From positions 1-40,197 of the forward strand of contig JAAYTD010000080.1 in assembly GCA_012518115.1 (NCBI GenBank): a stretch of 40,197 nucleotides of DNA, read 5' to 3'. This DNA is from Ignavibacteria bacterium (GTDB taxonomy: Bacteria > Bacteroidota > Ignavibacteria > Kapaibacteriales > UBA2268). Each line of letters opens with the position of its first letter. Positions within the stretch are counted from its first letter, which is position 1. Of the stretch, positions 26,406 to 33,291 are shown in pieces. Both the position numbers and the translations under genes were made by a program. The notes below the pieces were generated by a model, which saw only the letters and a program-made list of their open reading frames with translations, ran no database searches and was not told the origin of the DNA.

Positions 26406-27626
26406 ATGTTTGCTACAGTTAATGAACAGATGGATGCTTTTAAAACAGGTTCAATTGAGTTGTTACCCGAAGAAGAGCTAGCTAGAAAGATTGAAAAATC
26501 AATAAAAACGCAGAAGCCATTAAATATAAAATTAGGTGCTGACCCAAGTCGTCCTGATTTACATTTAGGACATGCTGTAGTTCTTCATAAGTTACACCAA
26601 TTTCAAGAATTTGGACATAATGCTGTTTTGATTATCGGTGATTTTACGGGTATGATTGGTGATCCCAGTGGCAAATCGAAAACACGCACTCAACTTACAA
26701 GAGAAGAAACAGAAGAAAATGGTAAATCTTATTTAGAACAAGCAACTATTATTTTAGATTCTAATAGGCTTTCTGTCCGTTGGAATACGGAATGGCTTTC
26801 TAAACTAAACTTTTTTGATATTATTCATTTATCTTCTAAATATACTGTAGCTCAACTATTAGAACGTGATGATTTTTCTAAACGTTATAAAGCTCATCAA
26901 CCTATTTCACTGCATGAATTCATGTATCCTTTGGCACAAGCTTATGATTCCTATGCAGTGAACTCTGATTTAGAACTTGGTGGTTCAGATCAAAAATTCA
27001 ATTTATTGGTAGGACGTGAAATCCAAAAAGCATACGGACAAGAGCCACAATGTATTTTGACTATGCCACTTTTAGAAGGAACAGACGGGATTGAAAAAAT
27101 GAGTAAATCTTTAGACAATTATATAGCTTTAACCGATACGCCACGTGATATCTTCGGCAAAGTGATGTCTATTCCTGACAATATGATAGTTCGTTATTTG
27201 CAATATGCAGCGCTAGCAGATACTTCTTTCGTTAAGCAAGTTGAAAATGGTTTAGTAGATGGTTCTGTACATCCGCGTAATGCAAAAGTAGATACAGCTA
27301 AGCGAATTGTTGCATTGTACCACGGCGAAGAAGCAGGCGATAACGCTTTATTAGAATTTGAACGAATTTTTAAGAATAAAGAAATTCCTGACGAAATTGA
27401 TTTATTTGAGTTGGAAGCAAACTTATCTGAAATTAATATAGTTGATTTACTAGCTCTTACAAAACTTGCTCCTTCTAAAAAAGAAGCAAGACGTTTAATC
27501 GATCAAGGCGGAGTAAGTATAGACGGTGAAAAAATTTCAGATCCTATGTTGAAAATAAGCTTTGTTGAACAAAAATTATTAAAAGTTGGAAAACGTAAGT
27601 TTTTGAACATTATAGCAAAACAATAG
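26406..27626 (+). CDS. tyrS: Tyrosyl-tRNA synthetase
   Basis: A class I synthetase charging tRNA-Tyr, 406 residues. The HIGH motif appears as HLGH in LGADPSRPDLHLGHAVVL; the second signature is KMSKS in GIEKMSKSLDNY. QAYDSYAV with ELGGSDQKFNL belongs to the tyrosine-binding pocket. The C-terminal S4-type RNA-binding domain is about residues 340-405 (KKEARRLIDQGGVSIDGEKI). The layout corresponds to the TyrZ-like subgroup of TyrRS with the KMSKS spelling. Gene context gives no operon; a coiled-coil gene follows after 109 bp. Confidence 0.97.
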   Translation: MFATVNEQMDAFKTGSIELLPEEELARKIEKSIKTQKPLNIKLGADPSRPDLHLGHAVVLHKLHQFQEFGHNAVLIIGDFTGMIGDPSGKSKTRTQLTREETEENGKSYLEQATIILDSNRLSVRWNTEWLSKLNFFDIIHLSSKYTVAQLLERDDFSKRYKAHQPISLHEFMYPLAQAYDSYAVNSDLELGGSDQKFNLLVGREIQKAYGQEPQCILTMPLLEGTDGIEKMSKSLDNYIALTDTPRDIFGKVMSIPDNMIVRYLQYAALADTSFVKQVENGLVDGSVHPRNAKVDTAKRIVALYHGEEAGDNALLEFERIFKNKEIPDEIDLFELEANLSEINIVDLLALTKLAPSKKEARRLIDQGGVSIDGEKISDPMLKISFVEQKLLKVGKRKFLNIIAKQ

Positions 27627-27735
27627 AATATATTTTTTTATTATACAGATTTACAAAATAAAAAGGCATTTGTTAATTGCCTATTAAGATTAACTACTAA
27701 CAGATTTAAATTTAACAAACTTTCAGAGGTGAATA

Positions 27736-29664
27736 ATGGAAAACCTAGAGAACGAAATGAAACGTACAATTTGGGAGCGCCAAAGTGGAATGTGTGCTTT
27801 AACAGGTAAAAAATTTGAAGATTTTAGCGACTTATCAGAAGCAGACTTCATATCATTAAAAGAGGGAGGCAGTCAAACAGAAGACAATACTGTAATGGTT
27901 TGGAAGCTTCAAGAATTACCAAAAGGTAATTTACATAGATATAATTTCCCTTATGCAAACTTTTCTTCTTATAGCGATGAAGATAAAGCAGAAGAAATAA
28001 AAAGTGAAATAATGATTGCTGTTGATTTGTCAAATACAAGTGAAGATTGGCGAGAGACACGTAGTTTAATTAAAGATTTAACTACAACTTTGAACTCTAT
28101 CGGTATTCCTATATCGTATAAAAATGAACTGCGTGATTTATTAAGAACAGCACTAGAAAATGTAGATAAGCGTCAGTCGGAAGAAGCAGCTAGAAACAAA
28201 GAGATTTGGCAAAAAAATTACGAGATGCTGAAAGAAAAAATCGTCGAAGCTGTAGAGTTTTCTAAAACAGCTGAAATCTTTAAAGAAGCAAGAGAAAAAC
28301 TTATTGCTGTACAAAATGAATATAAGGCGCATAAAGTTTCTCATGAACATAAAAATGAATTAGAAAAATTACTACATGACGCTTTTGAAGATTTAAGCCA
28401 ACGTCAAGCAGTATTTCATGAAAACTTTGAAATGGAATGCATAGAAAATTATTATAAGCTTAAAACTGTTGTAGCAAATGCTATAGCAAAAGCTGATGAA
28501 ACAGAAAATTTTGCAACTGCTCGAAATACTCTTATTGAAGCGCAAAAAGAATTAAAAGATAAGGTTTTGAAACGTGATCAAAAAGATGAGCTGTTTGCTG
28601 AAATTCGTAATAAATTTGATGAACTTAGAGAAAAGTTTAATGAAGTTAGATTGACAGACGAGGAAATAGAAGCTAATTATCAGAAAGTTCAAGAAGTTGT
28701 CTCGGAAGCAGTAGAGTTTGCTGAAAATGCTACTCAAGAACAAGCTATGGACGCACGTCAAAAACTAATTGACGCACAAGGTGTTATTAAGGAATATCGT
28801 TTGCCTTATTCGCAAAAAAATGAATTATTTGCACAAATTCGCAAAGTTTTTGAAAGAATTAATGACATGTTAGCTGAAGAAAAAGAACAATTTGAAGCTG
28901 AAGCGCTTAGTAATTTCTCTAAAATGCTAGCAAAAATAGATGTAATAATTGTTGAAATTGAAAATGCTATAGATTTTAATCAAAGTGCTGAAAATTTAGC
29001 TACTGTAAAAGCAGAGTTACGATTATTAAAATTAAAAAGAGAACAACGCGATAAATTATTTGATAGAACTCGCGTAGCATTTAACTTGCTTTCAAAAATG
29101 AGAGAAAAATACAATAAACGCAGAGTTGAAGAAAGAACAGGAAAATTAGATGCTAAAATTTCAAATCTAGAACAAAAAAATGCTAGATTACTTTCTTTGT
29201 TAGAGAAAGACAAAGAAATTCTTACCGAACAAACAGAAAAATTAAATAATGCTGAGAATGAACAAGATAAAGAAAGTGCTAAACAAATAGTTGATATTGT
29301 TAATGCGAGAATTGCTGAACGTGAAGAATCTTTGAAAATCACAACTAAAAGAATTAATGATATAAAAACAGAAATAGAAAAGATTATAAAAAGAGAAAAT
29401 GAACGCAAAAAAGCTCGCAAGAAAAATAAAACTGATGAAAATAAAGCTAAGGAAAGCAAGCCTACAAATGCCGTTTCAGAAACAGGAACTCCTGCAGAGC
29501 AAAAAGAGGCAGAAATTCCTGTAGATCAAGAAAAAGCAGAAACGCCTGTAGAACAAAAAGAAGCTGAATCGCCAGCAGAACAAGAAAAAATAGAAGCGCC
29601 TGTAGGGCAAAAAGAAACGCCTACAGCTGAACAACAAGTTGATAATTCTAATGTAAATGTTTAA
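27736..29664 (+). CDS. Degenerate HNH-like domain plus DUF349-like coiled-coil repeats
   Basis: The 642-residue protein is cytoplasmic by sequence (no signal, no membrane helix). Residues about 8-75 resemble an HNH/treble-clef fold (IWERQSGMCALTGKKF, ADFISLKEGGSQTEDNTVMV), but the catalytic His of DHxxP is Asp and the second Cys pair is missing, so it is probably not a nuclease. About five helical repeats of 72-80 residues follow, each with AREKLI..Q...K and KNELF..IR..F-type ends (RQKLIDAQGVIKEYRLPYSQ is one), much like DUF349. Next are a Lys/Glu coiled coil and a tail of roughly five 9-residue repeats (PVEQKEAES, PAEQEKIEA). An SD-like AGAGGTG precedes the ATG. Function unknown. Confidence 0.8.
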   Translation: MENLENEMKRTIWERQSGMCALTGKKFEDFSDLSEADFISLKEGGSQTEDNTVMVWKLQELPKGNLHRYNFPYANFSSYSDEDKAEEIKSEIMIAVDLSNTSEDWRETRSLIKDLTTTLNSIGIPISYKNELRDLLRTALENVDKRQSEEAARNKEIWQKNYEMLKEKIVEAVEFSKTAEIFKEAREKLIAVQNEYKAHKVSHEHKNELEKLLHDAFEDLSQRQAVFHENFEMECIENYYKLKTVVANAIAKADETENFATARNTLIEAQKELKDKVLKRDQKDELFAEIRNKFDELREKFNEVRLTDEEIEANYQKVQEVVSEAVEFAENATQEQAMDARQKLIDAQGVIKEYRLPYSQKNELFAQIRKVFERINDMLAEEKEQFEAEALSNFSKMLAKIDVIIVEIENAIDFNQSAENLATVKAELRLLKLKREQRDKLFDRTRVAFNLLSKMREKYNKRRVEERTGKLDAKISNLEQKNARLLSLLEKDKEILTEQTEKLNNAENEQDKESAKQIVDIVNARIAEREESLKITTKRINDIKTEIEKIIKRENERKKARKKNKTDENKAKESKPTNAVSETGTPAEQKEAEIPVDQEKAETPVEQKEAESPAEQEKIEAPVGQKETPTAEQQVDNSNVNV

Positions 29665-29679
29665 TTTTCATATATTTTT

Positions 29680-29737
29680 AGCATAATCTATTTTTATTGA
29701 CACTAGTATATAATTAAAGTAGATTATGCTTTTTTTA
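29680..29737 (+). terminator. Long-loop terminator-like hairpin before queC
   Basis: AGCATAATCTA (29680-29690) pairs with TAGATTATGCT (29720-29730), followed directly by a T run. The loop is 29 nt, longer than usual. It lies between the DUF349-like gene and queC and overlaps the ATG at 29726, supporting the later queC start. Confidence 0.65.
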
Positions 29738-29743
29738 TTTATT

Positions 29744-30415
29744 ATGCTTGATAAATCTATTATTTTACTTAGTGGCGGAATGGATTCTTTGCTAACTTTA
29801 GCAATAGCTATAGAACAAAAAAAAATTCCGTTTGCACTACATATAAATTATTTGCAAAACACACAAAAGAAAGAGCTCGTAGCTTATAATGATATATGTG
29901 ATTATTATAAATTGCCAGAGGAACAACGTTTAGTTATTGATATAGATTATCTTGCAAAAATAGGTGGAACTTCGCTAATAAACAATGAGATAATTCAAGA
30001 AAAAAATCATAGCGATATACCGAATAGCTACGTGCCATTTCGTAATGCAAATATTTTATCTATAGCTACGGCTTGGGCTGAAGTTATTAACGCAAATTCG
30101 CTTTTCATTGGTGCAAGCCAAGTTGATTATAGTGGTTATCCCGATTGTCGTCAAGTTTTCTTTGATGCTTTTGAAAAAGCTATTAATTTAGGTACTAAGC
30201 CCGAAACAAAAATTAAAATAGTAACTCCGCTAATGGAAATGACAAAAGCGGATATTGTTAGCAAAGGTATTGAACTGAAAATTCCTTTTGAATTATCATG
30301 GAGCTGTTATTTTGACAACGATAAAGCTTGTGGAATATGTGATAGCTGTAAATTGAGATTGTCAGGTTTTAACAAAGTAGGAATAAAAGACCCGATACCT
30401 TATAATTCATTATAA
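29744..30415 (+). CDS. queC: 7-cyano-7-deazaguanine synthase (QueC)
   Basis: An ATP-dependent enzyme making preQ0 from 7-carboxy-7-deazaguanine on the way to queuosine in tRNA. The PP-loop motif is IILLSGGMDSLLTLAIA; PNSYVPFRNANILSIATAWA and IGASQVDYSGYPDCRQVFFD are family signatures; the zinc site is SCYFDNDKACGICDSCKLR with four Cys. Length (223) is normal. The ATG at 29744 opens MLDKSIILLSGG; the upstream ATG at 29726 lies in a terminator stem and would add an unneeded hydrophobic hexapeptide. queD, queE and queF are not in the window. Confidence 0.95.
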   Translation: MLDKSIILLSGGMDSLLTLAIAIEQKKIPFALHINYLQNTQKKELVAYNDICDYYKLPEEQRLVIDIDYLAKIGGTSLINNEIIQEKNHSDIPNSYVPFRNANILSIATAWAEVINANSLFIGASQVDYSGYPDCRQVFFDAFEKAINLGTKPETKIKIVTPLMEMTKADIVSKGIELKIPFELSWSCYFDNDKACGICDSCKLRLSGFNKVGIKDPIPYNSL

Positions 30416-30449
30416 ACACTTTATAAATTTAACTAAAAAATATATCGAA

Positions 30450-30986
30450 ATGGGAAAAAGAAGTAAGTTTTTCAAGATAATTTTAACATTTTTTACTTTA
30501 AGTTTTACTATTTGGTTTGGTAGTGAAATTGTCAGAACAATGTTAAGTTATGATTTGTTTGTTCCTGGGAGTGAATTTGTTTTAAAGCCAAATTATTCTA
30601 ATGAAGTCCGTATGTATAATGTTTATTCTTATGCTACAACCTCTATATATTCTAGTATCAGCTATATTGTTGCTGCTATAAGTGCAATAATATTAGCAAT
30701 TAATACGAGAAAAGAATTAAAAAATCGAGGCTGGCTTTTTATGTCTTTTTTGCTTTTTGCTATAACTATTCCTATAAAACTGTATTTAATTTATCTTGAC
30801 ACGGAGCTAGCATATCATATTTACCATATTGGAGTTACCGACTTTTTCGCACCTATAATTCAAGAGAATTTTGTTACTAGATTAGCAGATGCAAAATATA
30901 CCTCTATTAGTAGTGTAACAATGTTGATAGCTATAACGTGTATTTTGTATGCGGTTTGGCGTCCTCTTGATAAAACAGAAAATTAG
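30450..30986 (+). CDS. Small integral membrane protein, unknown
   Basis: A 178-residue protein with about four hydrophobic helices: residues near 8-28 (ILTFFTLSFTIWFGSEIV), 62-85 (SSISYIVAAISAIILAI), 92-115 (GWLFMSFLLFAITIPIKLYL) and 150-170 (SVTMLIAITCILYAVW). The loop between the first two is about 35 residues with several Tyr and Asn, and a periplasmic loop of about 35 residues lies between helices 3 and 4. No known family motif is recognised. It lies 34 nt after queC and 33 nt before a small conserved gene, so it probably belongs to the same transcript. Confidence 0.7.
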   Translation: MGKRSKFFKIILTFFTLSFTIWFGSEIVRTMLSYDLFVPGSEFVLKPNYSNEVRMYNVYSYATTSIYSSISYIVAAISAIILAINTRKELKNRGWLFMSFLLFAITIPIKLYLIYLDTELAYHIYHIGVTDFFAPIIQENFVTRLADAKYTSISSVTMLIAITCILYAVWRPLDKTEN

Positions 30987-31019
30987 TTTCTAATATAATA
31001 ATAATATAAAAAAATAAAA

Positions 31020-31364
31020 TTGAAAACAGACAAGAAATTTGAAGAGCTTGTATCTCTATCTACGCGTCTTGGAGTAACAGTTCGTAAAGATAGACTTATT
31101 AGATCTAACGGCGGCTATTGCGTTATTAACGAAGACAAAGTAATTGTTTTGAATAAAATGCTACCTCTTGAAACTCAAACAAGTATTTTGGCACGGTGTT
31201 TGTTTGAAGTTGATGGTTTTGATAAACAAGATATAGATAAAGATATTCTTTCTTATATTAAGCGTGAAGTTGAATATAAAAAAATAACTGATGAAGTAGA
31301 TGAAATAGAATTTATTATTACAAATAAAGATGATATTGATAAGGAGAATATGATTAATTTATAA
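31020..31364 (+). CDS. Small conserved hypothetical protein
   Basis: A 114-residue soluble protein: FEELVSLSTRLGVTVRKD, then NGGYCVINEDKVIVLNKMLP and ETQTSILARCLFEVDGFD. I recall small proteins of this pattern (a sequence about slow ageing of a charged helix, a GGYCRLN-like turn, VIVLNKR) in Ignavibacteria, Chlorobi and Bacteroidota, annotated as hypothetical. The start appears to be TTG at 31020; no ATG exists in the first part of the frame and a stop lies at 31002-31004. It directly precedes the broken histidine kinase by 9 nt. Function unknown. Confidence 0.7.
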   Translation: MKTDKKFEELVSLSTRLGVTVRKDRLIRSNGGYCVINEDKVIVLNKMLPLETQTSILARCLFEVDGFDKQDIDKDILSYIKREVEYKKITDEVDEIEFIITNKDDIDKENMINL

Positions 31365-31373
31365 TTATTTTTT

Positions 31374-31727
31374 ATGTTAAATTCTAAAACAAACACTAAA
31401 AGTCGTAAAAAGAATGATACAAACCATCTCTCAATAGAAAGTTTACAAAAAAAATTGACTTGGTACGAATCTTTTTTTACAAATGCAACTGATGCTCTTT
31501 TCATTATACAGCCTGAAACTTGGAATGTTCTTGATGCTAACGAAAGTTCCGCTTATCTTTTTAATATGTCTCTTGATGATTTAATTGGAGCTTCATTGCC
31601 TCAATTTAGACGTATTTTCAAATTATTGCAGAAAGAAAGTTCGCCTAAAGTCTTAAGTGAGCTATCTCTTGTAACACCTAATGGTGATGAGATAATGGTA
31701 GAAGTAAGTGCACGCTTTGACGGATAA
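31374..31727 (+). CDS. PAS sensor part of a broken histidine kinase
   Basis: These 117 residues hold an N-terminal helix (SIESLQKKLTWYESFFTNAT) and a PAS fold: DALFIIQPETWNVLDANESS, YLFNMSLDDLIGASL and PNGDEIMVEVSARF. PAS folds usually end with another beta strand and a DIT/DVTE-like helix, but this frame terminates at VSARFDG, so the last strand and linker are missing. The kinase core follows in another frame from 31708, overlapping by 20 nt, and would by homology be the same protein. I infer a small out-of-frame deletion rather than a simple frameshift. Confidence 0.75.
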   Translation: MLNSKTNTKSRKKNDTNHLSIESLQKKLTWYESFFTNATDALFIIQPETWNVLDANESSAYLFNMSLDDLIGASLPQFRRIFKLLQKESSPKVLSELSLVTPNGDEIMVEVSARFDG

Positions 31728-32427
31728 ACTTGTCCAAGCCGATAAACTAGTTTTATTAGGACAATTATCCGCAGGTATTGCTCACGATATACGTAACCCA
31801 CTAGCTGCTATAAACTTAAATCTACAAATTTTAAAACGAAATTTACCAAAAGATTCGCCTGAACATTCCTTTGTCGATATTGCTTTGCAAGGTGTTGAAA
31901 GAATACATAGAATAGTTGAAGTTTCACTTAATTTCTCTAAACCAACAGTTATAGAAGTTTCAAAACTAAATATCAATTCACTTATTCCAGTAGTCCTTGA
32001 CTTGTCAGCCTCAGCTATAAAGCGTAAAAATATTACTATAGAACTAGATTTAGCAGACAAATTAGCGGAAATTTCTGCAGACGCTAAACAACTTCAACAA
32101 GTATTTATTAATTTACTTACAAATTCTGCAGATTCAATTAAAGATACAGGAACTATTACAATTAAAACATACTTAGAAGATGCTATGAAATCTGACGAAA
32201 AGGATTTTGTTGTCGTTGCAATATCTGATAATGGCTGTGGAATAGCAGAAGAAGATTTATCTAAAATTTTCAACCCATTTTTTACCCGAAAAGCAGACGG
32301 AACAGGACTTGGATTACCCATAACACATAGAATACTACATCAACACGGCGGCATTATAGATGTAGAAAGTACTATAAATATCGGTACAACTTTTTATGTT
32401 AAATTACCTGTTTATGTAGAATATTAG
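31708..32427 (+). CDS. Histidine kinase core (HisKA + HATPase) of a broken sensor kinase
   Basis: The 239-residue frame contains a complete cytosolic transmitter: H box GQLSAGIAHDIRNPLAAINL with the phospho-acceptor His, N box LLTNSADSI, G1 ISDNGCGIAEEDL, F box IFNPFFTRKADGTG and G2 GTGLGLPITHRIL, ending at DVESTINIGTTFYVKLPV. It has a GTG start immediately after an in-frame TAA and only a weak ribosome site, so if expressed it relies on coupling to the PAS frame. A kinase without its sensor could be constitutive or inactive. No response regulator gene lies next to it in the window. Confidence 0.85.
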   Translation: MHALTDKLVQADKLVLLGQLSAGIAHDIRNPLAAINLNLQILKRNLPKDSPEHSFVDIALQGVERIHRIVEVSLNFSKPTVIEVSKLNINSLIPVVLDLSASAIKRKNITIELDLADKLAEISADAKQLQQVFINLLTNSADSIKDTGTITIKTYLEDAMKSDEKDFVVVAISDNGCGIAEEDLSKIFNPFFTRKADGTGLGLPITHRILHQHGGIIDVESTINIGTTFYVKLPVYVEY

Positions 32428-32536
32428 TGCGTGATATTTTTAGAAATTTTCGCTATGAATATCGTTCTTTACTTCTAAGTTTCTTTCCTAAATGAAAAAA
32501 TTACAACTATATATAAATAAATTACAAAAAACTTCT

Positions 32537-32544
32537 TATCTTTG
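32537..32544 (+). promoter_or_regulatory. Probable rpiB promoter, -7 element
   Basis: TATCTTTG matches TAnnTTTG 29 nt before the rpiB ATG at 32573, supporting that start over an in-frame ATG at 32492. The -33 TTTG is not clear. Confidence 0.55.
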
Positions 32545-32572
32545 TAATTTAATATACTTAATTAAACAAAAG

Positions 32573-33019
32573 ATGGAAATTTTAAATAAAAATACTACAA
32601 TAGCTTTAGCTTCTGATCATGCAGGATTTGCTTTAAAAGAGCTCGTAAAAAAAGAACTTCTTGCAATAAATATAGAAGTTAAAGACTTCGGTTGCTTTTC
32701 AGATTCTTCGGTTGACTATCCTGATTTTGCTCGCCCTGCCTCTACTGCTGTAGCTAATAATGAATATTCGCGAGGAATTTTAATTTGTGGCTCAGGTACA
32801 GGAATGAGTATAAGTGCGAATAAAATCAAGGGTGTACGAGCTGCTAATTGTTGGAACAAAGAAATTACAGAGCTAGCTAGATTGCATAACAACATCAATG
32901 TTTTATGTTTAGGAGCTCGTATGATTGAACCTGCTTTAGCTTTTCAACTTATAGAAACTTTTCTCAATACTGAGTTTGAAGGTGGCAGACATTCCCGAAG
33001 AGTGGACAAATTTGAATAA
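32573..33019 (+). CDS. rpiB: Ribose-5-phosphate isomerase B
   Basis: A 148-residue RpiB/LacAB-type isomerase interconverting ribose-5-phosphate and ribulose-5-phosphate in the pentose phosphate pathway. Motifs: IALASDHAGFALKE, YPDFARPASTAV, ILICGSGTGMSISANKI and GVRAANCWNKE with LARLHNNINVLCLGARMI. The catalytic Cys of RpiB is that in LICGSGTG. The ATG at 32573 gives the normal length (about 145), and a promoter-like TATCTTTG lies just upstream; an ATG at 32492 would add a Lys/Ile-rich extension unlike the family. Confidence 0.95.
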   Translation: MEILNKNTTIALASDHAGFALKELVKKELLAINIEVKDFGCFSDSSVDYPDFARPASTAVANNEYSRGILICGSGTGMSISANKIKGVRAANCWNKEITELARLHNNINVLCLGARMIEPALAFQLIETFLNTEFEGGRHSRRVDKFE

Positions 33020-33026
33020 AATATTG

Positions 33027-33078
33027 TAGTTAAATTCTCCTCTTGAGAGGAGCACCCGCGATAGCGGGGGAGGTGTGG
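33027..33078 (+). repeat. CTCCTC-type hairpin repeat, copy R5
   Basis: TTCTCCTCTTGAGAGGAG forms one hairpin and CACCCGCGATAGCGGGGGAG another. The related copy R6 is at 33136-33181, and the first 23 bp (33027-33049) recur exactly in inverted orientation at 10586-10608. Confidence 0.7.
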
Positions 33079-33134
33079 TTATTAACTACCCCGTCAGGCT
33101 AACGCCTGCCACCCCTTCTGGGAAGGGGAATTTT
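33079..33134 (+). repeat. Two-hairpin intergenic repeat, copy R4
   Basis: ATTAACTACCCCGTCAGGCT begins it; stem one is CAGGC/GCCTG around TAAC, stem two CCCCTTCT/GGAAGGGG, followed by AATTTT. It sits head to tail between two CTCCTC-type repeats. Confidence 0.75.
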
Positions 33135-33135
33135 A

Positions 33136-33181
33136 AAATTCTCCTCCTGTGGAGAAGTACCTGCGTTAGTAGGGGAGGTGG
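33136..33181 (+). repeat. CTCCTC-type hairpin repeat, copy R6
   Basis: AAATTCTCCTCCTGTGGAGA and then AGTACCTGCGTTAGTAGGGG follow the same plan as copy R5 (GAGG-type hairpin, then ACC-GCG-TAG-GGGGAGGTG). Confidence 0.7.
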
Positions 33182-33291
33182 TCGGCAATTGTTAAACTAA
33201 TATACAATTCAAATTGATATACTTTAGAGATATAACGAAAATAGCATATTTTATGAATAAACTTTTATAAACTAATTTTTAGGTGATAAAG

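Noticed and set aside
28980-29459. 159-codon hydrophobic frame on the minus strand opposite the DUF349-like gene
   Set aside because: It is the complement of a Lys/Glu-rich coiled coil, which reads as Leu/Phe/Ser-rich; no ribosome site or family pattern.
32492-32572. Upstream in-frame ATG for rpiB
   Set aside because: It adds 27 residues not found in the family, and a promoter-like TATCTTTG lies inside this stretch.
22011-33019. Biotin, polyamine and queuosine genes as one linked accessory system
   Set aside because: Each unit has its own promoter or terminator and is ordinary core metabolism; there is no sign of transfer or shared regulation.
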